The notes beneath the pieces were generated by a model, which did not search any database, was not told the origin of the DNA, and saw nothing but the letters and a program-made list of their open reading frames with translations. Source: Mesostigma viride (lineage: Eukaryota; Streptophyta; Mesostigmatophyceae; Mesostigmatales; Mesostigmataceae). Taken from it: a stretch of 43,020 nucleotides of DNA. The position numbers and the translations under genes are program-made. How positions within the stretch are numbered: position 1 is the first letter of the stretch; the number at the start of each line of letters is the position of its first letter. Location of the stretch: positions 1 through 43,020 of the forward strand of contig RPFO01000509.1 of NCBI GenBank assembly GCA_009746045.1, given 5' to 3'. Shown piece by piece: positions 1-9,599 of the stretch.

Positions 1-383
1 CAGCCATGGCTACCTCGTGGCTCGTGAAGGAAGGAGAAGCCATTAATTAATTAATTAATTAGACTCGTGCTCTTGTTGGGGAGTCACGGAGCGATGGATG
101 GGTGGGTGCAAACAATCCTATGGGTCTATAAGCTATCTACATCTACCTACGGCGTCTATCTAACAGCATTACTAACTACAACATCTATCTATACAGCGCA
201 CTGGCGTGCCTCCCACTGTCCCACGGGCTTGCACACGCGGGCGCTTCCCACAGGGGGGGGCTCGTTGTCCTCTATGACGTGGGCCCACTTGGCCTTGTCC
301 ATCATCTTCTTCAGAGAAGCCATGCCCTAGCTTTTGTATATCCGTAAAATGGTCTTTCACCCCATGGCAGGCGCCCTTGCGCT
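1..383. other. left edge, no clear gene
   Basis: A short ATTA run sits at 45-60. No conserved protein is visible on the plus strand. The only coding hint is the small minus-strand ORF at 189-323, listed separately. Confidence 0.4.
189..323 (-). CDS. possible small ORF or 5' exon
   Basis: A 44-codon reading frame starts at an ATG (complement of 321-323) and ends at TAG (189-191). It begins MASLKKMMDKAKWAHVIEDN, a well-mixed, charged stretch that looks more protein-like than the longer frames around it. No domain is recognised. It could equally be an exon of a gene whose other parts lie left of the window, or a chance frame. It is divergent to the retroelement that begins near 384. Confidence 0.2.
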   Translation of the reverse strand: MASLKKMMDKAKWAHVIEDNEPPPVGSARVCKPVGQWEARQCAV

Positions 384-3300
384 TTGAGAGATCATGGTGG
401 TGCAGGTGCCCTTGGTGCACCTAGTAGAGCAGGTGTAGCTTACATCCCTACCCTTGCATGCAGGAAGTCGGCTCAGAATATATATATCGGCGCTTCCTCT
501 CGGCCCGCCCCCGGTCTCGCTGGGTCCCCTGCCGGTCCCCACCGGGCCCCGGGGCCAGCTGCCTCCCCGACCCCTCGGCCGCAGCCCCCGGCCTCGTTGC
601 CGGGGCCTGGGGTGGTCGCGGGCGCGCTGGCGAGTCCCCCGGGGAGGGGCGCCGGCGTTCTCGATCCCCCTCCGCTGGGGGTCTCCCCGGTGGGCACTGC
701 CTCCTCCGTGGCCCCGGCGGGCAGGCCGGGCGCTGGTCGGGTCGTGGTGCGCGCGCCTGCCGGCCCGGCTGGGGAGACGCCGCAGGCCCCACGTCCTGCC
801 TTTGCTGGCGCCGCTCCCCGCCACTCAGCGCCCGCCGACGGCCTTCACCGGTGTGCCGTGCTGCTTCCCACGGGGTCCCCGTGTGCTGGTGTGTTCCACA
901 ACCGTAACCTCCTCTGCCAGCACCTTCGCGCTGTGCACCCCGATCTCGACGCGGCGGATCTGCAGGCCATGAGCTGTTACCGGTGCCCGGAAGCTCACTG
1001 CCAGCGGGTGTACTCCATTCACGGGCGCGCTCAGCACGCGCGCGCCTGTGTTGCTCAACGGCCCCTCAACCGGCCAGCAGTCCCGGCCCCCTCCCCCCCT
1101 CCCGCCTCGGCTCCCACCGGCTCCCAGCCCCCGCCGCCCGACTACTCGGCCAGTTGGCGTTGGCTTGACACGGTTCCCTGGGATGCATGCGCCATCAACC
1201 CGACGTCTACCCTGACCGACCTCCCCCACCGCGCGCGTAGCCTTTTCGCGCAATGTGCAATCGTTTCTCTCCGGCGCATGCACGCCGCTCCGGACGACCC
1301 GCTGGGCTTTAAACTGCACATGGTGACCCCCCGCCTGCTCCTCACCCCTCTCGGGCGTGGTGTGCGCGGCCTCCAGGGTGCGGTTATTGCCCGTTGCCGA
1401 CGCTTTCTGCAGGGGGACTGGGAGGGGCTGTTTGGCGTGCCGCCCCCGCGCACGGCCCGGCTGTCGGGGGAGGTCAACTTCGAGCGGGTGGCCGCCGATG
1501 TCATCCGCCTCGTCCGCGAGGGGCAGCTCAGCCGGGCCATGACCCGCTTGGAAATGGCCAAGCTGGCCCCCGCCAATGCGGCTACCCTGGCGGCCTTGCA
1601 TGGAGGCTCTTCACCCTGCGGAGCCCGGCTTCCAGCTGCCCGTGCCGGACCCCCTGCCGGCCCCCCTCCGGCTGGACCGCGACTGCTTCCTGGAGGTGAT
1701 GCGTGCGGTCCCGCGGGCTTCCTCTACCGGGCCGTCGGGCTGGCGCTACGAGCACTTGGAGGTCCTGGTGGGGCATGGGGGCGAGGACATTCTCTTTGAC
1801 ACCCTCATTGACCTGGCGGCTGGTCGCGTTCCTCCCGCTGCGCGCGAGTGGTTAGCGGGCGCTCGCCTCCTCGCTCTGCTCAAGGGTGTCTTGCCCCCCC
1901 CGAGGGCAAGGTGCGCCCGATCGCCTGCGGTGAGGTGCTCCGCAAGCTCGTGGGCAAAGTGATCTGCCGCCAAAAGGCGCCCGAGCTCCGTGCCTTTTTC
2001 TGCCCGCCCCTCGCAGCGGGTGAGACCTCGGTGGCGGCCCAGCTGGGGGTGACGACTCCAGGCGGGGCGGATATCCTCATCCATTCGGTGCAGGCCTACC
2101 TCGAGGCCCACCCCACCCACGCTGTCGTCAAGGTCGACTGCCACAACGCGTTCAACAGTCTGTCCCGCGCCAGCATGTTTGCGGCCGTCATGGAGTCCTT
2201 CGAGGACTTGTACGCTTGGACAGCCGTGTGCTACGGCCAGCCCGGCCAACTGGTTCACATCATGGAGGACGGCACTCGCGGCGGCCTGCTGTCGCGGTCG
2301 GGCACCCAGCAAGGGGACCCCCTGGGACCCCTGTACTTTGCCGCCCCCCTCCAGGGTTGCCTCCAAGCGGTCCATGCTGCCCACCCGGCGGTCGCTATTC
2401 AGGCCTACTTGGATGATATCTACCTTCTGGGCCCTGTGCCGGACACCACCGCGGCTCTGCTGGCACTGCAGACCGCGGTGGCCGACATCAACCTCCAGTT
2501 GACCCTGGCCAAGTGCGCGGTGTACTCGCCCCAAGGTGATTGCTCCGGCTTCCCGCCCCAGCTCTTGGGCCGGGACGAGCGCCTCCATGGGTTGGATGTC
2601 CTCGGCGTTCCGGTTGGCGACCCCGTGTTTGTCATCGATGCTCTGCGGGCCGCCCTCGAGGCACGCACTGAGGTACTGCCCTTGATTGCGCGCCTTCATG
2701 ATTCGCAGACCAAGGGTCTGCTTCTGTGGTTTTGCGCTCACCCTCGCGTCGTTCACTGGCTCCGGCCGGGGCGCTCTTCCGGCTCAGGTCCGGCTGGCCG
2801 CTGAGGGCCATGCACGACGATCGAACGCATCCAGTCGGCCTTGGCGCAGCTGGTCCCGGGCCCCGACCTCCCGCCACATGCTATTCGCATTGCCTCCCTG
2901 CCTGCACGGATGGGTGGCTGTGGTCTGACTCGTGCCGCCCGGCTGGCCCCAGCAGCATTTTTGGGCTCCGTCGCTCAGTCGTGGGCGGAAAGCTGCCGGC
3001 TCCTGCCCCTTTTGGCAACGGCAGCGCCTGACCTCCTGGACCCCAGCAGCCCTTTGCCCTTCGTCACCGCCATCCAGGAGGCCTATGCTGAGATCCAGCA
3101 GGCCTGTTCTCCCGTCCGTGCCGCTCAGGCGGTACAGCGCCACCTCCCTCGCGGCACTCCCTCGGTCGCCTCCGTTCAATCTCCCGCCGCATTCCCTGCT
3201 CGCGTCATCGATAAACACCAGAAAACCTACGCGGGTATTCTGCACACGGCTGATTGGATTGCTCTTTTTGCGGACCTCAACGCCCAGGGACGTGCGTGGC

Positions 3301-3869
3301 TGTTCTCGCTTTCCTTGCGGAGTGTGGGCTCGGCGTACCTTCGTGCTCTTCCCATGGCCCCCCATTCGCCTTGGCTCCCAGCCACTACTCGGTGGCGCTC
3401 CGGCACCAGCTATATTTGCCCCGCAGCCTCTTGTTCCGGCCGGGCGGCCTTGTGGTAGCTGTGGGCAGCCGCTGGATCCCACGGGGACTCACTACCTTGC
3501 CTGCATGGGGGGCCAACAGAATCAGAATTGGTATTTGTATTTGCACACTGTCCTCCTGACGGTGGTGCTCGCCATGATTCGGTCGGTTTTCCCCCACGCG
3601 AACATCCGGTCCGAGGATGCGGATGGCGCTGCCTTCTATTCCCCAACCACCGGCCTGACATCGTGGTGCTGGACTTTGAGGGGGGTGGCCGGCATCTGCT
3701 TATTGACGTTTCGGTGGCGCGGCCCTTGGCTCTTAGCCACGTGGCTGGGGCCTCCCTCACGGCAGGTTACACAGTTAAACGTTCTTATCACACGCAATGT
3801 GAAGGATATGGTTGCAATGCAGCAATGTGTGAATATGGTTGGAAACGGAGCTTTGTTAAAATCGGATAA
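384..3869 (+). pseudogene. non-LTR retrotransposon polyprotein (zinc finger, RT, REL), frameshifted
   Basis: It encodes the protein that nicks target DNA and reverse-transcribes the element RNA at the nick. Visible landmarks are: a C2H2 finger (C-x12-H-x4-H, about 890-945) followed by a CCHC-like finger (about 980-1050); the palm-entry motif GPSGWRYEHL near 1731; the finger motif PPEGKVRP near 1900; catalytic motif A, KVDCHNAFNSL, with Asp at 2136; motif B, GTQQGDPLGP, near 2301; motif C, YLDD, at 2406-2417; a knuckle CGSCGQ..H..C at 3451-3513; and RPD-x(n)-D at 3651-3707, typical of restriction-like endonucleases. The break at about 1890 falls in a run of eight C and is repaired by one added base. 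Others (about 1600 and 3440) need an extra base or larger change, so this copy is probably truly defective. The leading 384-850 stretch is Pro/Arg-rich and may be 5' UTR. The true ATG is not identified. Confidence 0.75.
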
Positions 3870-3880
3870 TGTTACAGCGC
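384..3880 (+). mobile_element. degenerate non-LTR retrotransposon with restriction-like endonuclease
   Basis: This GC-rich block holds the domains of an R2/NeSL/CRE-like element in the expected order: N-terminal zinc fingers (about 850-1060), reverse transcriptase (about 1700-2700), a C-terminal Cys-His knuckle (3451-3513) and a PD-(D/E)XK-like endonuclease (about 3640-3770). The domains lie in frames that change at about 1600, 1890, 2800, 3440 and 3600, so no single ORF spans the element. No terminal repeats are visible, as expected for a LINE-type element. The 3' end is uncertain: sequence turns AT-rich after 3770, with no clear poly(A) tail. The 5' end is likewise not defined. Confidence 0.8.
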
Positions 3881-4392
3881 TCACGGGGGGCCCACAATCA
3901 ATCTACAATACCCATGCCAAATTTTATTACTTGAGGAGACGCCATTTCAACAAATACATGACAATTGATGCTCATTGTGAATGCGTTTCCACATGAAATC
4001 ATTACCATTTCATGCCATTTGGTCACTGGTGCGCTTTCCGCGTGCACTTTTCATTACTAGATTGCTTAAATTTATTAAAATTTATTAACATTTATTAAAA
4101 TTTATTCAAGTCGGGGTAAAATTGGCTGTTTTTGTCATAGTGTCATGCACTCGGAGGGTAAGCAAGTGAGACAAGTTGTAGATTATTTACAATTGCACAA
4201 CCCTCTCCACGACCCCGCGAGTTCTATTTATAGAACGAATTATAATTATTGCCAAAATTGTGCACAAGCCTGTGCACAACCCAACCAGTAATTCCCACTT
4301 GAACTTTGAATATTCAAGTGAATGCTCCAGATGGAGACAGATGTACAGATCGATCTTTACAAATGTACACGAGTTCAGATCAAGTAAGCTAT
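3881..4392. other. AT-rich spacer
   Basis: There is no convincing gene here. Positions 4063-4115 carry short imperfect repeats of TTTATTAAAA type that could be the decayed tail of the upstream retroelement or simple AT-rich spacer. Confidence 0.4.
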
Positions 4393-5213
4393 CTAACTAC
4401 CTACTAACAGGCGTTTCTTTACAGGTGCCCGTCCGCTGGGCTTCTTTACACCCCCCTCCCGCACATCTGCGCCAGCCTTCCCTTGAGGTTTTCGTTTGCC
4501 CTGCCCTGCGGCTTGGTCTCCCCCCTTCTCTTGGAGTCGTGGGGAAGATCTGGTCGCTGGGGAAGATCTGGTCGCCAGGTACCCCTTGTCCATCCACCAC
4601 TCCAAATACGTTCCCTCAGGTGGCTTGAAACAGTTCCGCATCTCGTCTTGTTGTACCTTGAAAATTATGTTGGGCATCGTCCCCTTCTCCCCATTAATCC
4701 AGATTCCCTTTTCGTCACACCCTTCTGCCCAAAATTTAACGCACCACACGCCCGTTTTATCCACCTTTCGAACGACTCCATGCACCAGGAACGTGTCGAC
4801 GTGGAAATCAGGCATGTGTGCCAGCTTCATTGGGTCTGCATTGAGTTTAGCCACCGAATCAGCAGCCCACGTGGGCTTCCACAACGTATCAAGGCGCTGG
4901 AGTTGGTTCTTCCGATACTGGCAAAATTCACCGCCGTGCTTGCACAATACCGAAACCGGACATCCAACAGGCGAGCGGGGCACGACCCGTTTCCCCCCCC
5001 ACACACCTTCCAGATTCTCCATCCACGGCTGCCAACTTGGTGGTGGCACTTTCTTGTCTAGTGGCTTGGGCTGGGTTGCGGTAACTGTGACACGTCTTTG
5101 TGGCGCTGGATCCTCCGGTTCCGATTCTTCCGATTCTTCCGAATCTTCCACAAACCCTTTGGGTGGGCCGGCATGCATGACATCCTTTGGCGGCTCCTCT
5201 TCAGACTCGTCAC
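4393..5213 (-). CDS. hypothetical protein, 3' exon of the 7750-4393 gene
   Basis: This frame is open from an upstream stop near 5250 to TAG at 4393 but has no ATG until 5178, so it is probably an exon. The sequence before it in transcript order ends in a pyrimidine tract and CAG (5214-5216), a good 3' splice site. A GTAAGT donor lies 119 nt further upstream at 5327-5332. The encoded part begins with an acidic Ser/Glu segment, then has a Trp-rich middle containing LCKHGGEFCQYR, and ends in a basic Lys/Gly/Gln-rich tail. Near the C-terminus an 18-bp direct duplication encodes the repeated TRSSP. No known family is recognised. The phase across the intron does not join cleanly, so another missing base upstream is likely. 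If the intron is not real, an ATG at 5178 gives a 261-residue protein. Confidence 0.5.
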
Positions 5214-5332
5214 CTGTGGGTGGGACAAGCAATGACGAGCGGCGCAATTAGTTATCATTACATTCGCAAATCAAACTTGGGAATATGCAAACATCATAAT
5301 TTAACCGACCATATTCACTCAGATTAACTTAC
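5214..5332 (-). other. putative 119-nt spliceosomal intron
   Basis: Read on the minus strand, it starts with GTAAGT and ends with a pyrimidine-rich tract and CAG. A TAACTAAT-like branch-point candidate lies upstream of the acceptor. It is AT-rich compared with the flanking coding sequence. This is inferred from signals only. The flanking reading frames do not match in phase as the sequence stands. Confidence 0.45.
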
Positions 5333-6597
5333 CCTTTGACAGATGACTAGCCGTTGCTCTTGATCGAACGTGCCCGCCAGGCGAAAGGAGCTTTTTGCAG
5401 TAGTCGACGGCACGCCCCAGCATCCCCCCCCCGACGCCCCCGAATTCCCCTTCGAGCCTCCCTCCCCTCCCCCCCCTCCTTCCCCCTTCCCCCGATGCGC
5501 CGGTCGACCCGCCCCCCTCTCCGCCCTTCGACCCGCCCCCCTCTCCGCCCTTTGACCCGCCCCCCTCTCCACCCTTCGACCCGCCCCCCTCTCCGCCCTT
5601 GGACCCGCCCCCCTCTCCGCCCTTTGACCCGCCCCCCTCTCCACCCTTCTCTCCGCCCCCCTCTCCGCCCTTCGACCCGCCCCCCTCTCCGCCCCCTCTC
5701 CGCCCTTCTCTCCGCCCCCCTCTCCGTCCTTCGACCCCCTCCCCTCTCCGCCCTTCGACCCGCCCCCTCTCCGCCCTTCGACCCGCCCCCCTCTCCGCCC
5801 TTCGACCCGCCCCCCTCTCCGTCGTTCGACCCCCCCCCTCTCCGCCCTTCGACCCGCCCCCTCTCCGCCCTTCGAACCCCCCCCTCTCCGTCCTTCGACC
5901 CGCCCCCCTTATCACCACCCTCATTCCCGCCCCCCTCATCACCGCCGTCACCATCATCACCAACCTCCTCCCCATCATCACCCCCCTGTGACCCGACATC
6001 CTCATCATCCCCCTCCGGCCGAACGCCGCCATCATGAGGGTAGGGCGTCCCCATTGAGACGTCTTCGGCCGCGGGGGTCTCCGAGGCGGCGCGCTTCCGG
6101 CGTTTCTTTTTGGTGCCAGCGCCTGCCGTCTCCAGCTGACGCTTCTGGGCTGCACCCGCAATTTCCTTGCCCGAACGGCCGTTGGGATTGGAAATATCCT
6201 CCCCCTGTGGCCGCTTCCCAAGTACCTTCAGAAGGACCTTAAACCCATCCACCTGCTCCTTTGACCCAATGAAGATCACGGGTGGGTTGAAGAATCCCGT
6301 GAAATCGCTTAGGTACGACGACCAGTCGTCCTTCACACCATTGAAATCTCCACAATCCTTCGCCGCCTTCCAGTCCCTTTTCTCCACCCACGAACCCGTT
6401 CGACCCTTCAACAATTCCTCATCATTCCACAGCTTCGCGTGGTGTTCCAAATTCAGCAGCCATATCCCATTCTTGATATCCGGCTGGTTCAACCCCTTCC
6501 TCTTCGCAACAAATTCGAACCCCTCCATTGCATTAAGTACCACTTGAGCCAACCGTGTCGGCCCATCGCTTTTCTCCCACGCGAAAGTCTTCATCAT
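5333..6597 (-). CDS. hypothetical protein with Gly/Arg/Glu minisatellite-coded region (middle part of the 7750-4393 gene)
   Basis: The coherent N-terminal part of this frame starts MMKTFAWEKSDGPTRLAQVV and contains a Trp/Phe-rich globular region followed by a basic patch (KKKRRKRA) that resembles a nuclear localisation signal. After that it becomes an acidic Gly/Asp stretch and then, from about 5925 to 5500, a purine-rich minisatellite read as Gly/Ser/Lys/Glu or Arg/Glu repeats according to frame. The frame overlaps the preceding one by four bases (ATGA at 6594-6597). A one-base correction would fuse the two, and residues just upstream in this frame (TSDGETTCEF) continue naturally into the Met. 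The KTF...EK..GP.TRLA stretch resembles KTFERKGLLTTRA of the gene at 8360-9551. Function unknown. Confidence 0.45.
5490..5925. repeat. coding-region minisatellite, CCGCCCTTCGACCCGCCCCCCTCT type
   Basis: Fifteen- to 24-bp pyrimidine-rich units (plus strand) are repeated about twenty times with variable C-run length and Cs/Ts interruptions. On the minus strand the array lies inside the hypothetical gene and reads as Gly/Ser/Lys/Glu repeats. All three minus frames stay open across it, so its true reading frame cannot be fixed. Confidence 0.75.
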
Positions 6598-7265
6598 GAA
6601 CTCACAGGTCGTTTCCCCGTCAGACGTGTAAACTTCTTAGAAATCCACGGGCCCTGCTGCTCGATTTCGGATGCCAGCTCCTCCGACCCAAACTTCCGCG
6701 GGGGTTCCCGCTTCTCCCCCACCTTTTTTTGGCGACCCGACTGGACGTCCTCTGCCTCGGCATGTTCGGCTTGGCCTTCCTCCGGCACAGCCCCCGTCAC
6801 CACCACAGCCCCCGCCACAGGCTGTACGGGTTGGGGCACCACAGCCTGTTCGGTTGGGGGTTCGGGCGCAATCAGGACCCACCATTTCGTTTCCTCCTTG
6901 TGGGTCGTCCAAAAATCCGTCCTCTCCAGCAGTGCAAGTGGGAAGGTGGAATCGTCCCTCCCCGTTGGCCTGATAACCGCCCTTAGTCTCTTGGCAGCTA
7001 CAGCGACCGTATCGGCCACCCTCTGAAGGGCGCTGTCGGCTTCCGAAGGCTGCATCGGCAACCAGCCGAGGTCGCGTGGTTCGGGGTATTTCCCCAAATC
7101 GCGGTTGTAGATCATGAAAAGCTGGACCATCACCTCGCAGAAGATCTTGGCCATGTATGTCAGGTCATACAAGCACTGAGGAGGAACGTGTTTGGCCTTC
7201 ACGGTTGCCATGATAGACGGCCAGAATCGAAAGCGGGCTAGACTCCTCCACCCTTCCTGTTTGAT
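6594..7265 (-). CDS. hypothetical protein (second part of the 7750-4393 gene)
   Basis: An ATG at 7211 starts MATVKAKHVPPQCLYDLTY. The same frame, however, is open and protein-like upstream to 7265 (EGWRSLARFRFWPSI), where a run of nine G on the minus strand (7266-7274) separates it from the frame of the 7238-7750 ORF. One extra G there joins the two without a gap. The segment has an alpha-helical N-terminal half with Leu/Val/Ala-rich stretches, then an Ala/Pro/Val linker and a charged C-terminal region. No domain is recognised. It ends at TGA overlapping the next frame's ATG. I read it as an internal part of one protein rather than a separate gene; a real start at 7211 is possible. Confidence 0.45.
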   Translation of the reverse strand: MKQEGWRSLARFRFWPSIMATVKAKHVPPQCLYDLTYMAKIFCEVMVQLFMIYNRDLGKYPEPRDLGWLPMQPSEADSALQRVADTVAVAAKRLRAVIRPTGRDDSTFPLALLERTDFWTTHKEETKWWVLIAPEPPTEQAVVPQPVQPVAGAVVVTGAVPEEGQAEHAEAEDVQSGRQKKVGEKREPPRKFGSEELASEIEQQGPWISKKFTRLTGKRPVSS

Positions 7266-7750
7266 CCCCCCCCCTTCCTCATCACCCTTCCCTCCCCGTC
7301 CAGCTTGTCCGCTGCCACGATGTCCAGAAACTCTGCAAGCTCCTTGGCCAGCTTGTCCTCAATCGGCATTCCACATCTACTGTCGTCGTTCGGAGCGACC
7401 GTTTCATCCTTCACAGCCGAGATGAAGTCGTAGACTTGGGTTTTCTCCGATTCGGACAAACCACCCTCGTTCAATCGCCCTCCAACCCGCTCCTCACCAC
7501 CCTCCTCCCCCTCCCCGTCCTTCCTTGCCTTCTCAGTGCTGCTTGAAACCCCATGAATCAAATTCCATATTTCTTTCTGGTCCTGAAGGGGCACCTCCGG
7601 CTTATCCCAGGATTCCTCCATGTGCGTCTTGAAATAGTTGTGCACTTCCAGCAGCGCCGTCCCCCTCGACTTTTTGGAAACGGCCTCGTCTTCTGCATTC
7701 AGCCCCCCTCCGATCAGGGCAACCCTCCGATGCGCCTCTCTCCCCTGCAT
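7238..7750 (-). CDS. hypothetical protein (N-terminal part of the 7750-4393 gene)
   Basis: The frame runs from an ATG at 7750 (MQGREAHRRVALIGGGLNAE) to TAG at 7238. The frame is also open further upstream into the palindrome array, but that part is repeat sequence and not plausible protein. A possible 3' splice site, GCATGCAG (CAG at 7745-7747), lies at the start, so an upstream exon is possible. The segment with NYFKTHMEESWDKPEVP and QDQKEIWNLI resembles the start of the neighbouring gene (VRKGISQHF...EDWRQRAPG..LWSVIV), so the two are probably paralogs. A Gly/Glu-rich linker follows. It reads into the next frame (7265) if one G is added to the G9 run at 7266-7274. Confidence 0.5.
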   Translation of the reverse strand: MQGREAHRRVALIGGGLNAEDEAVSKKSRGTALLEVHNYFKTHMEESWDKPEVPLQDQKEIWNLIHGVSSSTEKARKDGEGEEGGEERVGGRLNEGGLSESEKTQVYDFISAVKDETVAPNDDSRCGMPIEDKLAKELAEFLDIVAADKLDGEGRVMRKGGGSNRKGGGV

Positions 7751-7859
7751 GCATGAAATGTGAATCAGTGTTTGAGACAAAAAACGGTCATACAACACAC
7801 GACCTGACATTTTGTCCTTACACTTTGGAAGATCGGCCGTTCCCGAACAAAAATCACAC

Positions 7860-8355
7860 CCTAATTTCCAGGTTCCAACGGCCGTTGGCGCAAGAAAAAT
7901 CACACCCTAATTTCCAGGTTCCAACGGCCGTTGGCGCAAGAAAAATCACACCCTAATTTCCAGGTTCCAACGGCCGTTGGCGCAAGAAAAATCACACACT
8001 AATTTCCAGGTTCCAACGGCCGTTGGCGCAAGAAAAATCACACCCTAATTTCCAGGTTCCAACGGCCGTTGGCGCAAGAAAAATCACCTAATTTCCAGGT
8101 TCCAACGGCCGTTGGCGCAAGAAAAATGTCGACCGAATTTCCAGGTTCCAACGGCCGTTGGCGCAAGAAAAATACACCAAATTTCCAGGTTCCAACGGCC
8201 GTTGGCGCAAGAAAAATCACACCCTAATTTCCAGGTTCCAACGGCCGTTGGCGCAAGAAAAATCACACACTAATTTCCAGGTTCCAACGGCCGTTGGCGA
8301 AAGAAAAATCACACCCTAATTTCCAGGTTCCAACGGCCGTTGGCGCAAAAAAATA
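7860..8355. repeat. tandem array of ~46-bp palindrome unit, 11 copies
   Basis: Eleven units of about 44-48 bp, each with the form (AATTTCCAGGTT)(CCAACGGCCGTTGG)(CGCAAGAAAAATCACACCCT). The palindrome core is perfect in every copy; the linker varies by small indels (for example near 8095, 8130 and 8175). The array fills the spacer between the stop of the 9551-8360 gene, 16 bp away, and the start of the 7750 gene. It lies either between two genes or in an intron. Confidence 0.95.
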
Positions 8356-8359
8356 ACAT

Positions 8360-9551
8360 CTAGTGCCTAAAACGTTCCCACACCCGATCCGTTATATTTA
8401 CCTTTTGCGTCCGCATGTCCTTCATGGGCGGGATCAGTGCTTCCCCCTCCACCTCCCAGCCCTTGAGCACGTCCAGATTGGTGTACTTGAACTTCTCCGC
8501 GTCCCTCACCAACCCCCTCCACAAATCAAACGCCTCGTCGGTTGTCTCCACGAACTTGCCCTTTTGTTTACCCGCAATCTCGCCAGCTATCGCAGTACTC
8601 ACTTGCTCGTCAGAGCCCTCGAAAATCACGGACTTCAACATCTGTGTGTAGTGGTTGCCGTCCAGCACGGCAAACTGCACAAACACGCAAGGCGTCTGGT
8701 CTGGAAATTTACCCTTAAGGCCGGCATGGTCCGAGATGTTCAAGCTCCCCAGCGCGGATTTCGTCAGGTCAACTACTGCCTCACGCTCAGATTCATTTGA
8801 CCACTCGGACGGATCCAACTCCATGGTGATCAACTCGTCTGAGCAAGCGGCCGCCATGTCCTTCAGGGAGTCCGTCCGGAGAATGGACATGGCTTCCTCG
8901 GCCGTTGGCGAACGATAGTATCCGAACCTCTGCACGGCACGGTCACTGTCGTCCCCCGTCAGTATTTTAATGTGGTAAGGAACCATTTCACTCCTCTGCA
9001 CCCATAAATTGTAGAGACCTGGATCACGGTCTGCCAGCACCTGCCACGCAAACCGGAAGATCGGCACGGCACATTTTGCTTTTGTCAGACTTGTGCCGGC
9101 CCCCACGAACCACGGCGCGAGCCCCCTACAATTCCGCACCGTCACCGTCCGATGCCGCATGAGTTCCGGGAGTTGGCACAAGTTCTCCGTGGGGGCCCGT
9201 ACTTGAGTCGCAATCGCGGACCCCCCCACGATGTCGACATCGTCTGGAACTAGGCGTATCTTCTGCCGCAGATGAAACGCCGCCTGTATGGTGTCAGTTA
9301 GATTCTTGTCGTGCACTTGAGAGGACGGCGCTGGCTCCCAGGAGTCCAAAATGCTGGGCTTCGCATTTCCAGCACGTGTCGTCAGCAGCCCCTTCCTCTC
9401 AAAGGTCTTCACAATAACCGACCATAAGTCGGTGCCCGGTGCTCGTTGGCGCCAGTCCTCAAAAAATGTTGTGAGATGCCTTTCCGAACATGTTCAATCT
9501 TGTAAGCCCACTTCCTCCGCTCTTCGTCCGTTCTCTGCCTGACGGACGCCC
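8360..9551 (-). CDS. hypothetical protein, paralog of the 7750-4393 gene, 5' end missing
   Basis: The main frame ends at TAG (8360) and is open up to 9493 with no early ATG; the apparent start at 9412 is GTG. A run of six T on the minus strand (9461-9466) separates it from an upstream frame that reads QRTDEERRKWAYKIEHVRKG and would continue into FEDWRQRAPGTDLWSVIVKTF if one T were added. Upstream coding ends at a pyrimidine-rich tract plus CAG (9552-9554), so a further 5' exon probably exists beyond the next repeat array. The roughly 390-residue product is globular, with no recognised domain. A late stretch reads CVFVQFAVLDGNHYTQMLKS. It shares an N-terminal segment with the neighbouring gene, suggesting tandem duplication. 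Confidence 0.55.
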
Positions 9552-9599
9552 CTGATCACATGCAAAAAACATACAGATAGCCGGAAGGTCAGTACTATG

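Noticed and set aside
384-830. Minus-strand Arg/Pro/Gly-rich ORFs opposite the non-LTR element
   Set aside because: GC-rich shadow frames with no domain; the plus strand carries recognisable motifs further along.
6594-6597. ATGA overlap as evidence of translationally coupled cistrons
   Set aside because: Coupling of this kind is prokaryotic; here the frames join into one protein with a one-base correction, like the other breaks in the window.
9351-9542. Plus-strand ORFs opposite the minus-strand genes from 4.4 to 33 kb
   Set aside because: They overlap coherent minus-strand proteins, lack any recognisable motif and are shorter.
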